Below are positions 54,429 to 63,736 of a stretch of DNA of 64,000 bases, one piece after another; positions within the stretch are counted from its first letter, which is position 1, and the number at the start of each line of letters is the position of its first letter. The translations under genes were made by a program, and so were the position numbers. The notes below the pieces were generated by a model. That model saw nothing but the letters and a program-made list of their open reading frames with translations, had not been told where the DNA came from and searched no databases. This stretch comes from Clostridium transplantifaecale (lineage in GTDB: Bacteria; Bacillota; Clostridia; Lachnospirales; Lachnospiraceae), in the NCBI RefSeq assembly GCF_900626075.1, contig NZ_UYZY01000001.1, positions 186,001 through 250,000 on the forward strand. The letters are read 5' to 3'.

Positions 54429-54683
54429 GGAGGCTGTCTCAAAACAGCCCGTCCGGCCGGCGGCCCGCGATGACAGACAGGTAAAATCCTGGCTGGCGTC
54501 ACGGGTGCGCCGGTTTCTTATATCATAGGTAAGCCCTCCGGGCAGGATCGCACCGCGGTGTCATATCATGCAAGAATTTTTTCCGGTTCGGTGATAGAAT
54601 GACAAAAATGCCCCGGGACTGCGGAAAAAAGATACTCTGCGGCATTCCCGGCGCGATTATACAGGAAAAAGGAGGGGGAGAAA

Positions 54684-55550
54684 ATGCCTCATGAGGGGGA
54701 GCAGCGTCATATTTATTATGACAGTGATTTGAAATTAGAAGCGTATAATTTGAGAGGGATTGTCCAGAAATTCCCCAACCATTTCCATGAATATTATGTG
54801 GTGGGTTTTGTGGAGGGAGGCAGCAGGCATCTCTGGTGCAGGGGACGGGAGTACGATTTAACGGCGGGCGATCTTTTGCTGTTTAACCCGCGTGACAATC
54901 ATTTCTGCGCGCCGGTCAATGGGGAACTGCTGGATTACAGGGGGATTAATATCGACCGGGACGTGATGGTGAGGGCGGTCGGCGAGATTACCGGCCGGGA
55001 GTTTGTTCCTCATTTCACGCAGAATGTTGTTTTTCACAGCGAACTGGCCCAGTCGGTGGGGGAGCTGTATGATGCGATTTTGTCGCATGCGCCTGTGATG
55101 AAAAAAGAGGAGGCCTTCTTTTTTATGCTTCAGCAGGTACTGCAGGAATATGTGCAGCCCTTTGAGGAGGCGGACATAGCGGAGCCGGATCAGCAAATCA
55201 AGACGCTTTGTGCTTATATGGAAGAACACTTTGACGAAAATATCACTCTCGATGAGCTGCTGTCTATGACGAACTTCGGGAAATCCTATCTGCTTCGTTC
55301 TTTTACAAAACAGGTAGGTGTTTCGCCTTACCGCTATCTGCAGACCGTTAGACTGGACCGGGCTAAGAAGTTTTTGGAACAGGGGATTCTGCCGATTGAC
55401 GCGGCGAACATGGCCGGGTTCTCGGATCAGAGTCATTTCACGAATTTCTTTAAGGAATTCATCGGCCTGACGCCGAAACAGTATCAGAAAATCTTTACCG
55501 GCACGCCTCAGGCCGCCGCTAAGACGAAGGAGGATGAAAATGAAAAATAA
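54684..55550 (+). CDS. AraC-family regulator of the adjacent EamA transporter
   Basis: 288 residues. The N-terminal cupin (FPNHFHEYYVVGFVEGG, LTAGDLLLFNPRDNHFC) senses a ligand, and the C-terminal AraC domain has two helix-turn-helix units (ITLDELLSMTNFGKSYLLRSFTKQVG and IDAANMAGFSDQSHFTNFFKEFIG). It overlaps the transporter gene by 11 bases, so the two are co-expressed. GGAGGGGGAGAAA precedes ATG 54684. Confidence 0.9.
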   Translation: MPHEGEQRHIYYDSDLKLEAYNLRGIVQKFPNHFHEYYVVGFVEGGSRHLWCRGREYDLTAGDLLLFNPRDNHFCAPVNGELLDYRGINIDRDVMVRAVGEITGREFVPHFTQNVVFHSELAQSVGELYDAILSHAPVMKKEEAFFFMLQQVLQEYVQPFEEADIAEPDQQIKTLCAYMEEHFDENITLDELLSMTNFGKSYLLRSFTKQVGVSPYRYLQTVRLDRAKKFLEQGILPIDAANMAGFSDQSHFTNFFKEFIGLTPKQYQKIFTGTPQAAAKTKEDENEK

Positions 55551-56472
55551 ATCTCTGGCAGGCCATATTGCCGCCTTTGTCACAATCCTGATCTGGGGGA
55601 CGACATTTATATCCACCAAGGTGCTCCTTCAGTCCTTTTCACCGATCGAGATACTTTTTATCCGCTTTGTCATCGGATATGCGGCGCTCTGGTGTGTCTG
55701 CCCCCGCAGGCTGACCCTGTCCGACCGGAAGCAGGAGGGGTACTTTGCACTGGCGGGACTGCTTGGCGTGACGCTTTACTACCTGTTTGAAAATATTGCG
55801 CTGACGTATACGCTGGCGTCCAATGTGGGCGTTATTATCTCAATTGCCCCATTTTTTACCGTGATCTTTACCTGTCTGTTTCTGCATGAGGGGCGTCCCG
55901 GCCCGCGGTTTTTCTGCGGTTTTCTGATTGCCATGGCCGGAATCTTTCTCATCAGCTTTGACAGTAAGACAAAGCTGCAGCTCAATCCGCTGGGGGACAT
56001 CCTGGCCGTGACGGCGGCGGTGCTTTGGGCGGCCTATTCCACGCTGATGAAAAAGATTACAGGGTATGGCTATAATACGATTCAGACGACGAGAAGAATT
56101 TTCTTCTACGGAATCGGCCTGATGATACCCGTCCTGTTTATTATGGACTTCCACGTGGAGCTTTGGCAGTTCTATGATATGAAAATGTTTTTAAACCTGA
56201 TTTTCCTGGGACTGGGCGCTTCGGCCCTCTGCTTTGTAACGTGGAACTTTGCCGTGAAGATGGTGGGTTCGGTGAAAACTATCATCTATATTTATATGGT
56301 ACCCGTCATCACGGCCGTCACATCGGCCCTGATTCTTCATGAAAAGATGACGAAAGCGATAGTCGGCGGCATTGCCCTGACCCTGCTGGGCCTGTTCCTG
56401 TCGGAGGACAGAAGAGGAGCAGGGAGAAAGCAAAAGGGAGACAGCCGGGGAGACCAGGATGCGGCAAAATGA
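55540..56472 (+). CDS. EamA/DMT-family transporter
   Basis: 310 residues with ten helices in two EamA repeats (AFVTILIWGTTFISTKVLL and LAVTAAVLWAAYSTLMKK). Such carriers export amino acids, nucleosides or other metabolites. ATG 55540 sits six bases after AAGGAGG. It is in one operon with the AraC regulator upstream and meets the LysR gene tail to tail, with three bases between. Confidence 0.9.
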   Translation: MKNKSLAGHIAAFVTILIWGTTFISTKVLLQSFSPIEILFIRFVIGYAALWCVCPRRLTLSDRKQEGYFALAGLLGVTLYYLFENIALTYTLASNVGVIISIAPFFTVIFTCLFLHEGRPGPRFFCGFLIAMAGIFLISFDSKTKLQLNPLGDILAVTAAVLWAAYSTLMKKITGYGYNTIQTTRRIFFYGIGLMIPVLFIMDFHVELWQFYDMKMFLNLIFLGLGASALCFVTWNFAVKMVGSVKTIIYIYMVPVITAVTSALILHEKMTKAIVGGIALTLLGLFLSEDRRGAGRKQKGDSRGDQDAAK

Positions 56473-56475
56473 TTT

Positions 56476-57351
56476 TTACCGCATCTCCTCGTATACTTTT
56501 TGGTAAATATCGGAGAAAACACTTCCTTTATTCCAGATAAAAGTAAAGTCGTGCTCCAGCTGAAAATCCCTCAGGTTCAGAGGGCGGAGCGTTCCGTCTT
56601 CGATTCCCTGAAGAGCCGCGGCCTGATAGAGGAAGGAGATTCCCAAATCCGCCTTCAGCAGTTCCAAGATAACGTGAATGTTGCCTATCTCGGTAATATG
56701 GGCAAAATCGGTGATGCGGATATTCTTCATATCCAGGTGTTTTTCCAGAATATCCCTGGTGCCGGAACCGGTTTCCCGAAGCAGCAGGCGTTCGTTCAGC
56801 AGATCCCGCAGGCAGCCCGGCTCCTTTGAAAAGATGTGGCGGGCAGAGCAGATGGGGATGAATGGTTCGGTGCGGTAAATCAGTGAATCGTATTCGGCCG
56901 TATCATAATTGCCTTCCACCAGGGCAAAGTGGATATCCCCCGCGTGGAGCCGTTTTAAAAGGTCGTCTGTATTGGAGATAATCATGCTCAGGCTGACTTC
57001 CGGATGGCGGGTCAGGTAGGAGGCCAGGGGAGCGGAGATAACGGATTCCCCGATGGTCATCGTCGTGCCGAACCGCAGCGCTAGACCGTGGGAAGAGAGC
57101 TGGGAAAACTGCTCCAGCATAAACTGTTCATCGTTTTTTAGGGCTGCCGCCGTCCTGAGAAGTATCTCGCCGGCAGGGGTGAGACGGATCTTCTTACCCT
57201 CGTACCGGAAGAGCTTGACGTGATAAAGGCTTTCCAGATAGTGGATGTGCTGGGACACGGCCGGCTGCGTAATGTGGAGCGCCTCGGCCGCTTTTGTATA
57301 ATTCATATGTTCGCATACGGACAGAAACGTATTGACCCTGAAGTCCAACAT
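56476..57351 (-). CDS. LysR-family transcriptional regulator
   Basis: 291 residues. The N-terminal winged helix-turn-helix is standard (FLSVCEHMNYTKAAEALHITQPAVSQHIHYLE), followed by a periplasmic-binding-protein-like effector domain. AGGAGG stands eight bases before the ATG. It is divergent from a YeiH-type gene, the arrangement seen for YeiE/CysB-like regulators and YeiH, and probably controls it. Confidence 0.92.
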   Translation of the reverse strand: MLDFRVNTFLSVCEHMNYTKAAEALHITQPAVSQHIHYLESLYHVKLFRYEGKKIRLTPAGEILLRTAAALKNDEQFMLEQFSQLSSHGLALRFGTTMTIGESVISAPLASYLTRHPEVSLSMIISNTDDLLKRLHAGDIHFALVEGNYDTAEYDSLIYRTEPFIPICSARHIFSKEPGCLRDLLNERLLLRETGSGTRDILEKHLDMKNIRITDFAHITEIGNIHVILELLKADLGISFLYQAAALQGIEDGTLRPLNLRDFQLEHDFTFIWNKGSVFSDIYQKVYEEMR

Positions 57352-57441
57352 AACAGATTCCTCCTGATATCAGCAGAACCGTTCCGCTATTGGAACGTGT
57401 CCCTGCTGTTTTTTGATTGACGTAGTCGGATAATGATAACG

Positions 57442-57465
57442 TATATTTATTGTAACATAAATATA
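57442..57465. promoter_or_regulatory. Likely LysR operator in the divergent region
   Basis: TATATTTAT and ATAAATATA form a perfect 9-bp inverted repeat with a 6-bp centre (57442-57450, 57457-57465). It lies 91 bp before the LysR start, where a LysR-type regulator would bind to control both genes. Confidence 0.5.
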
Positions 57466-57643
57466 TATAATTTTACATTATTGAATTGGAGAGTTACCAT
57501 ATATTTCATAATAAACAGATGCTTCAGTCCGAAGGTTTTATGAATTGGCGGTGAAAAGTACGCAGAAGATACTTTTCGCCGGAGGAGTGGAAAACTGGCG
57601 GCGTCTGCGCACTACTGATTACAGAAATTCAGGAGGAAATAAA

Positions 57644-58684
57644 ATGGAGTTTATGAAAAAGAATGGAAAAGGCCTGCTTCTCTGCCTGGCGGTTGCGGTT
57701 CCGTCCTGGTTTGCAGGAAAGTTATTCCCGGTGGTCGGAGGAGCCGTTATTGCGATTATTGCAGGAATGCTGATCACCATGCTCATCAGGGATAAATCAC
57801 CTTTTGCGGGAGGCATCCGCTTTACATCAAAGAAGATTCTGCAGTGGGCCGTTATCCTTTTGGGATTCGGGCTGAATCTTCACGTGATTCTGGAAACGGG
57901 AAGACAGTCTCTTCCGATTATCATTTCCACAATCACCACATCACTTGTAATAGCATTTCTGTTACATAAGACAATGCGCATTCCGGCTAATATTTCAGCG
58001 CTAATCGGAGTCGGTTCTTCCATCTGCGGAGGATCGGCGATAGCGGCTACGGCGCCGGTCATCGACGCCAATGACGAGGAGGTGGCTCAGGCGATATCCG
58101 TTATCTTCTTTTTCAATGTCCTGGCCGCCATCCTGTTTCCCGTTTTCGGCAAATTCCTGGGCTTTGATACGGCGACGGGTAATGCCTTCGGTATTTTCGC
58201 AGGTACGGCGGTCAACGACACCTCCTCGGTAACGGCCACGGCGGCCACCTGGGACAGCATGTGGAACCTGGGTTCGGCTACGCTCGATAAGGCGGTCACG
58301 GTTAAGCTGACCAGGACGCTGGCAATCATACCGATTACGCTGGTTCTCGCTTTTATCAGGGCCGAAAAGGAAGAGAAAGAGGATAAGGCCGAGGGAAAGA
58401 AAATCAGCATGAAACAGATATTCCCATTTTTTATCCTCTACTTTATCGGTGCGTCCGTTATCACGACAATCGCGCTGCAGATGGGAGCCCCGGTGGGCAT
58501 TTTTAATCCGGTCAAAGAGTTAAGCAAGTTTTTCATTGTCCTTGCGATGGCAGCAATCGGCCTGAATACGAATATTGTGGAGCTGATCCGGACGGGAGGC
58601 AAACCGATTATCATGGGGTTCTGCTGCTGGGTCGGAATTACTGGAGTCAGCCTGGTGATGCAGAGAATGCTGGGAATCTGGTAG
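57644..58684 (+). CDS. YeiH/UPF0324-family putative sulfate/sulfite exporter
   Basis: 346 residues with about ten helices. The marks are LGFGLNLHVILETG, the double-glycine loop IGVGSSICGGSAIAATAPVI, and FAGTAVNDTSSVTATAATW. Members are thought to export sulfite, sulfate or sulfonates (TauZ-like); evidence is limited. ATG 57644 has AGGAGG upstream; the longer frame from 57545 has no such site. Confidence 0.87.
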   Translation: MEFMKKNGKGLLLCLAVAVPSWFAGKLFPVVGGAVIAIIAGMLITMLIRDKSPFAGGIRFTSKKILQWAVILLGFGLNLHVILETGRQSLPIIISTITTSLVIAFLLHKTMRIPANISALIGVGSSICGGSAIAATAPVIDANDEEVAQAISVIFFFNVLAAILFPVFGKFLGFDTATGNAFGIFAGTAVNDTSSVTATAATWDSMWNLGSATLDKAVTVKLTRTLAIIPITLVLAFIRAEKEEKEDKAEGKKISMKQIFPFFILYFIGASVITTIALQMGAPVGIFNPVKELSKFFIVLAMAAIGLNTNIVELIRTGGKPIIMGFCCWVGITGVSLVMQRMLGIW

Positions 58685-58711
58685 AAAGGATCTGGTAGAA
58701 AGCGAATTTAA

Positions 58712-58743
58712 ACTTTACAAGGGCGCTTTCTGTGGTATACAAT
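58712..58743 (+). promoter_or_regulatory. Candidate MerR-gene promoter with long spacer
   Basis: TTTACA, an 18-bp spacer and TACAAT precede the MerR gene by about 75 bp. MerR-controlled promoters often have long spacers. Confidence 0.4.
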
Positions 58744-58814
58744 GATCATGACAATTCCGCCTGGTAAAAGAGGCGGAGAGACGTGTGCCGGACAGTCCGG
58801 CCAAAGGAGATGCC

Positions 58815-59222
58815 ATGACGATTGCAGAGGTAAGTAAAATGTATGAAATATCGGCCGATACACTTCGCTATTATGAGCGTATCGGCCTGATTCCTCCGGT
58901 ACCGCGCACAAAGAGCGGAATCAGGGATTATGATGAGAGTTCCCTTGGATGGATTCAGCTTATGAAGTGTATGAGAAAGGCAGGGGTTCAGATCGAGGCT
59001 CTTGTCGAGTATGTGGCCCTGTTTGAACAGGGGGAGGAGACTGCGGAGGCGCGTAAGAATATCCTCATTGAGCAGAGGGAACAGCTCCTCTTCAGAATGG
59101 AAGATCTGAAGGCATCCCTGGAACGGCTGGACAGCAAGATTGAACATTATGAGCAGGGGCTCCGGCAGGTGGAGGAAAGCCTGAGGAAACCGGTGGAGAT
59201 GGAAACTAAAAAGGGCGCCTGA
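58815..59222 (+). CDS. MerR-family transcriptional regulator
   Basis: 135 residues. The N-terminal winged helix-turn-helix is clear (MTIAEVSKMYEISADTLRYYERIGLIPPV), and a coiled-coil dimer helix follows (about 80-130). No metal-binding cysteine cluster is present, so it is of the small AdhR/YfmP-like group rather than a metal sensor. AAAGGAG precedes ATG 58815. No obvious target gene is adjacent. Confidence 0.9.
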   Translation: MTIAEVSKMYEISADTLRYYERIGLIPPVPRTKSGIRDYDESSLGWIQLMKCMRKAGVQIEALVEYVALFEQGEETAEARKNILIEQREQLLFRMEDLKASLERLDSKIEHYEQGLRQVEESLRKPVEMETKKGA

Positions 59223-59555
59223 AACGAACAACACAATCCGTCCGTTCCGTTTGACGGCGTCGGGGCCGGCAGAGAGCGTTTTGGCCGACGGTTGCCGCAT
59301 TTTGGTATTATTGTAAGAAAAGTGTCAGAAAAATTCACAATTTCTATATTGACTTACCCCGGAGGGGATTTGGTATAATGTTGGCGGAGCAACTATTATC
59401 CAGACGCCCTCCGGGGCTTTTTACGTAAACAGAGAAAACGGGATTTTCTTTGAAAATACGGATGGAAGATAAATTTCGTCGCCCCTTGCCCACGAGATAT
59501 TGCCGGCAAGGCATTTGTGCAATGGAAGGTCTTCGGAAAGGAATGTATTTACTTT
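59223..59555 (+). promoter_or_regulatory. Upstream region of the lysozyme gene with promoter and inverted repeat
   Basis: TTGACT (59349-59354) and TATAAT (59374-59379, TG-extended) with a 19-bp spacer form a likely promoter. CCCCGGAGGG just before the -10 is the reverse complement of CCCTCCGGGG near 59407-59416, which itself makes a small hairpin followed by five T. The pair may be an operator or a leader attenuator. No ORF is convincing here. Confidence 0.5.
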
Positions 59556-61406
59556 ATGAAATATGGAAAACGTTTGACTGCATATACAATAGCAGGACTG
59601 CTGGGCCTTTCTGTATGCGCACAGCCATTTACCGCTTACGCAAAGGAGTGGGACAGAGTGGGCAATGTGTATCAGATGGTGGATGGGACCCCCATCCATG
59701 GTGTTCTGGCAAGAGGAATTGATCTTTCTTACTGGAATCAGAATGTGGACTGGAACCAGGTGGCTGCGGATGATGTGAAATTTGCGATGCTTGCGACCAG
59801 GTTCAGGGGGGAAGAGGATCCTTTTTTCAGCATTAATGCAAAGGGAGCGACCAGCGTTGGAATCAATATAGGAGCCTATCTCTATTCCTATGCCACATCG
59901 GTGGAGATGGCCGAGCAGGAAGCCGACTTTATTTTAAATATCATTAAAGATTATCCGATCTCCTATCCGGTCGTATTTGACGCGGAGGATACCAACACCC
60001 TTGGAACACTGTCACCGTCCGAGGTCAGCGCCGTAATCAACGCGTTCTGCCGGAAGATTGAGGCGGCGGGGTACCGCCCGATGGTTTATGCCAACGAATA
60101 CTGGATCAAGAACAAGATTGACATGTCGGCCCTCAATTATGACATGTGGGTGGCGCGGTACGGTGTCATGTATACATATGACAATCCGGCGATGTGGCAG
60201 GCTACAAACACCGGTTCCATCAACGGCGTCAATGGAAATGTGGATATCAACTTCCTTTACAGGGATTTTGCAAGCCTCATTCCTGCCAATACGTGGAGGA
60301 CAATCGGCGGCAATACTTACTATTATCAGAATTATATAATGCAGAAATCCACCTGGATCAACGACGGCCAGGGACAATATTATATGAATGCGGACGGAAC
60401 GCCGGCTAAAGGCTGGATGACGTTCCCGGAGGGACGCTACTATCTGGATGCTTCCACCGGAAAGATGGCCGTGGACTGGCAGAACCTGGACGGAGCCTGG
60501 TATTACTTTGACCCGTCTGGCACAATGGCAACCGGCTGGAGAGATGTGGGCGGATCCAGATACTATCTGGATAGCGAAGGCAGAATGCAGACCGGCTGGA
60601 GAGACATAGACGGAGCCAGATTCTATCTCGATAATTCGGGCAGGATGACGACTGGCTGGCAGGATGTGGACGGAGCCCGCTATTATATGGGAGCCGAAGG
60701 CAAGATGCAGACCGGCTGGGCGGAAGTAAACGGAGCCTGGTATTATATGAACGGAGAAGGAAAGATGACGACCGGATGGCAGGATATAGAAGGCAAACGG
60801 TACTATCTCGATGCCTCCGGAGCCATGAAGACGGGCTGGCAGGATATTGACGGAGCCAGATATTATTTCAGTCCTTCGGGAACCATGAAGACGGGTTGGC
60901 AGAATCCGGACGGAAACTGGTACTGCTTAAGCGGCGACGGAAAGATGTTAACCGGTTGGCAGACCGTGGACGGCCAGCATTATTATATGGATGCGGCAGG
61001 CATTATGAAGACTGGCTGGCAGAATATAGACGGAAGCTGGTACTATCTGAACGACAGCGGAGCCATGCTGACGGGCTGGCAGGATATCGGCGGAGCCCGG
61101 TACTATCTGAACGACAGCGGAGCCATGCTGACGGGCTGGCAGGATATCGGCGGAGCCCGGTACTATCTGAACGACAGCGGAGCTATGCTGACGGGCTGGC
61201 AGGATATTGGCGGAGCCAAATATTTCTTTGACCAGACGAGCGGAGCCATGGCCGTGAATGCGGTTCTGGATTTTAACGGAGTTTCCTATCAGGCCGGAGC
61301 CGACGGAATCTGTACCCAGATCGCCGCAGACGGCGCGGACGCTGCCACACAGCAGGCGGCGCAGCCGACGGAAGAGACACCATCACAACAGGGACCTGGA
61401 CACTGA
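59556..61406 (+). CDS. GH25 lysozyme with C-terminal wall-binding repeats
   Basis: A secreted muramidase that cuts peptidoglycan. After a signal peptide (TAYTIAGLLGLSVCAQPFTAYA) comes the GH25 domain (about 50-240) with the N-terminal catalytic Asp in ARGIDLSYWNQ and the D-x-E in VVFDAEDT. Then about fourteen repeats of 20 residues (GWQDIDGARYYLDxSGxMxT pattern) of the choline-binding type follow, and a Gln/Thr-rich tail. The DNA repeat is 60 bp, and the last copies (about 61040-61210) are almost identical, a sign of recent expansion. ATG 59556 is chosen for the signal peptide; its ribosome site is weak. Confidence 0.92.
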   Translation: MKYGKRLTAYTIAGLLGLSVCAQPFTAYAKEWDRVGNVYQMVDGTPIHGVLARGIDLSYWNQNVDWNQVAADDVKFAMLATRFRGEEDPFFSINAKGATSVGINIGAYLYSYATSVEMAEQEADFILNIIKDYPISYPVVFDAEDTNTLGTLSPSEVSAVINAFCRKIEAAGYRPMVYANEYWIKNKIDMSALNYDMWVARYGVMYTYDNPAMWQATNTGSINGVNGNVDINFLYRDFASLIPANTWRTIGGNTYYYQNYIMQKSTWINDGQGQYYMNADGTPAKGWMTFPEGRYYLDASTGKMAVDWQNLDGAWYYFDPSGTMATGWRDVGGSRYYLDSEGRMQTGWRDIDGARFYLDNSGRMTTGWQDVDGARYYMGAEGKMQTGWAEVNGAWYYMNGEGKMTTGWQDIEGKRYYLDASGAMKTGWQDIDGARYYFSPSGTMKTGWQNPDGNWYCLSGDGKMLTGWQTVDGQHYYMDAAGIMKTGWQNIDGSWYYLNDSGAMLTGWQDIGGARYYLNDSGAMLTGWQDIGGARYYLNDSGAMLTGWQDIGGAKYFFDQTSGAMAVNAVLDFNGVSYQAGADGICTQIAADGADAATQQAAQPTEETPSQQGPGH

Positions 61407-61709
61407 TTGCCGGGATAGATAAAATAAACAGAAGGGAATGAGAACCATGTAATCGTATCACAGCAAAACGGACCGCAGCTAAAGGAAAAGCGTATCTCTT
61501 GCATCATGTAAAAGTGATGGAAGGTTTAAGGCGTATTCCCTTCTGCCGCGCTGTTACCCGACAACTGTGATACATAAGGCATGGGGCTCGGTGCAGAGGC
61601 TGCGGGGAGTTCTTTACCCCGCAGCCTCTTTGATGGTGTTTTGGAGTGCCTCGGCATTTCCAGGGAGCTGCCTTATCCGTATCACCTCAGAAAGTGAGGA
61701 TGATATCAT
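61407..61709. other. Intergenic region before the RNA repair genes
   Basis: It holds the terminator at 61595 and, just before the ligase ATG, a small CCTCA/TGAGG hairpin (61685-61689 with 61695-61699) whose second arm is the ribosome site. No ORF is seen. Confidence 0.45.
61595..61633 (+). terminator. Intrinsic terminator after the lysozyme gene
   Basis: AGAGGCTGCGGGG (61595-61607) pairs perfectly with CCCCGCAGCCTCT (61617-61629), followed by TT. Confidence 0.75.
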
Positions 61710-62513
61710 ATGGAAGATATTATAAAATACCCGAGAACCCGGCACATAGAAGGATCAAGAATTCAGGCCGGGGATGAAGATTTAAACAGTGTGCCGTTTT
61801 CCGAAATCAGGGGACGTTTTGTGGTGCTGGAAGAGAAAGTCGACGGCGCCAACTGCGGCATTTCCTTTGACGGAAACGGGAAAATGCTGCTGCAGAGCCG
61901 TGGCCATTACCTGAACGGAGGTTATGGCGAGCGGCAGTTTGCCCTTCTTAAAACATGGGCGGGCTGTTTTCAGGAAAAGCTCTACGGCCTGTTGGGAAGC
62001 AGATATATTATGTATGGGGAGTGGCTCTACGCCAAACATACGGTTTACTATGACGGGCTGTCCCATTATTTTATGGAGTTTGATATTTACGACAAGGAGA
62101 GGAAGATGTTCCTCAGTACAAAGGAGCGCCGCAGACGGCTTTTGCCTTATCCGTTTATTAAACAGGTCCCGGTGCTTTTTGAGGGCTGTCTCGACAGGGC
62201 GGAGGAGCTTACCTCCCTCCTTGGAAAGTCTGCGTTCAAATCGGAGAACTGTCTTGCGTCACTGCAGGAAGAGTGCAGAAAAAGGAATTTGTCTTTTGAG
62301 CTGGCGGCCCGCCAGACGGATGCAAGCGATCTGATGGAGGGAATCTATATTAAAATCGAGGAGGGGGAGGAGACCACCGGCAGATTAAAATATGTCAGGA
62401 GTTCCTTTTTAAATACCATCCTAGATTCCGAGACCCACTGGGCTAACCGGCCGATTATTCCAAACGGGCTAAGGGGTGGAGTGGATCTCTTTGCGGAGGA
62501 GGTGCGTGAATGA
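61710..62513 (+). CDS. RNA ligase family protein
   Basis: 267 residues of the nucleotidyltransferase ligase superfamily. The AMP-accepting lysine is Lys43 in LEEKVDGANCGI (motif I, K-x-D-G). MYGEWLYAKHTVYY (motif III-like), MEGIYIKIEEGEE (motif IV) and LKYVRSSF (motif V, with the K-x-x) follow. These enzymes seal broken RNA ends with ATP. The gene overlaps the next by four bases, and that one supplies end-healing activities, so together they form an RNA repair pair. GTGAGG precedes the ATG, partly folded into a hairpin. Confidence 0.85.
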   Translation: MEDIIKYPRTRHIEGSRIQAGDEDLNSVPFSEIRGRFVVLEEKVDGANCGISFDGNGKMLLQSRGHYLNGGYGERQFALLKTWAGCFQEKLYGLLGSRYIMYGEWLYAKHTVYYDGLSHYFMEFDIYDKERKMFLSTKERRRRLLPYPFIKQVPVLFEGCLDRAEELTSLLGKSAFKSENCLASLQEECRKRNLSFELAARQTDASDLMEGIYIKIEEGEETTGRLKYVRSSFLNTILDSETHWANRPIIPNGLRGGVDLFAEEVRE

Positions 62514-63661
62514 TGAAGAAACGTCTGCTTGACCTGCCGGAGGCAAATGATTACGATTATGAAAGGATGAAAACCCTGTTTCCGGAACTTGAGGCAATGA
62601 AAGAGGCGGAACAAAATCCGGCCTACCACGGGGAGGGGAATGCCGAAACACATACCAGGCTCGTGTGCCGGGCGGTGACGGAACTTCCGGAATGGACCGG
62701 ACTAGGAAAGGAGGAGCGGGGAATTATTTATCTCTCCGCCCTGTTCCACGACATTGGAAAACCTGTTTGTACAAAGCTTGAGAACGGAGTGTTTGTCTCC
62801 CCGAAGCATACGGTTACGGGCTCCAAAATATTCCGGCGGATGATTTATAAAAAATATGCCTCCCAGTATGAGGTGTCCTTCCGGGAGAGAGAGGAAATTG
62901 CCTGGCTGATTCGGTATCATGGCCTTCCACTTCATTTCTGGGACCGGGACAGGGCGGAGGCCAGGCTGTGCCGGGCGGCCGAGAGCGTGCGCCTGCCGCT
63001 TCTTTATATGCTGTCCAAGGCCGATATTCTGGGCCGGATTTGTGAAGATACGGAGGACCTGCTCTGCAATGTGGAGTGTTTCCGGGAATATGGCAGGGAA
63101 ATAAACTGCTATGAAGGAAAACCGGAATTTGCATGTGATTACACCAGATTTAAATATTATAATGACGATTTTGGCGGCGGAAGCAGCCGGATCGGCCGCG
63201 GCATACCGCTGTTTGACGAGACGGAATTTACCGTCTTCCTGATGGCCGGCCTGCCCCTCGCGGGAAAGGATACCTATATCGGAGAGAATTTAAAGGAAAT
63301 TCCCGTCGTCTCGCTGGATGATATCAGACAGGAGTGGGGAGTAAACCCCGCGGACGGTTCCGGCGCGGTGGCCGATGAGGCGCGGAAGAGGGCCAGGGTA
63401 TTCCTGCGCAGAAAAGAATCCTTTGTATGGGATGCCACAAACACCGTGCTGAGTACGAGGCAGAAACTGCGCCGTCTTTTTGAGGATTACGGCGCCAGAG
63501 TAATCACGGTCTACGTGGAGGCTCCTTATGAGGAGCTTTTAAGGAGAAATAAGAAGCGGGACAGAAGCGTACCCGAGGCAGTGATTGACCGAATGCTTGA
63601 AAAGATGGATATGGTGGAGCCTTCGGAGGGCTACGGGGTTATCTATGCCGTTGGGGTCTGA
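62510..63661 (+). CDS. HD-Pnk: HD-domain phosphoesterase fused to polynucleotide 5'-kinase
   Basis: 383 residues. The N-terminal HD domain (about 35-190) has the metal pair in LFHDIGKP (His80-Asp81), with HTR and RYHGLP histidines nearby. The C-terminal P-loop kinase (about 240-383) has GLPLAGKDT (247-255), SLDDIR and the WDATNT block of Pnkp-type kinases. The characterised homologue type is the HD-Pnk of Runella slithyformis, which removes 2',3'-phosphates and phosphorylates 5'-OH ends. The RNA ligase upstream would then seal them. ATGA overlap with that gene. Confidence 0.83.
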   Translation: MMKKRLLDLPEANDYDYERMKTLFPELEAMKEAEQNPAYHGEGNAETHTRLVCRAVTELPEWTGLGKEERGIIYLSALFHDIGKPVCTKLENGVFVSPKHTVTGSKIFRRMIYKKYASQYEVSFREREEIAWLIRYHGLPLHFWDRDRAEARLCRAAESVRLPLLYMLSKADILGRICEDTEDLLCNVECFREYGREINCYEGKPEFACDYTRFKYYNDDFGGGSSRIGRGIPLFDETEFTVFLMAGLPLAGKDTYIGENLKEIPVVSLDDIRQEWGVNPADGSGAVADEARKRARVFLRRKESFVWDATNTVLSTRQKLRRLFEDYGARVITVYVEAPYEELLRRNKKRDRSVPEAVIDRMLEKMDMVEPSEGYGVIYAVGV

Positions 63662-63690
63662 GTTTCATGAATGGCGGCCGCCGAAACGGT

Positions 63691-63736
63691 AAAAAACCGG
63701 AAAGCAGCATCAGTTATGGCTGCTTTCCGGTTTTTT
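63691..63736. terminator. Bidirectional terminator between HD-Pnk and the MarR gene
   Basis: AAAAAACCGGAAAGCAGC (63691-63708) pairs perfectly over 18 bp with its complement at 63719-63736. T-runs flank it on both strands, and the stop codon of the MarR gene lies in the loop. Confidence 0.9.

Noticed and set aside
54425..54450. GGCTGTctcaaaACAGCC hairpin as an insertion-sequence end
   Set aside because: The motif resembles some IS ends, but no partner end, transposase or target duplication is seen. It may be a simple stem after the BI-1 gene.
60896..61231. Plus-strand frame of 111 codons inside the lysozyme repeats
   Set aside because: It is an alternate frame of the 60-bp repeats and has no ribosome site.
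60480..61260. Regular 60-bp repeats as a CRISPR array
   Set aside because: They are contiguous coding repeats without spacers, in frame within a GH25 protein, and no cas genes are near.
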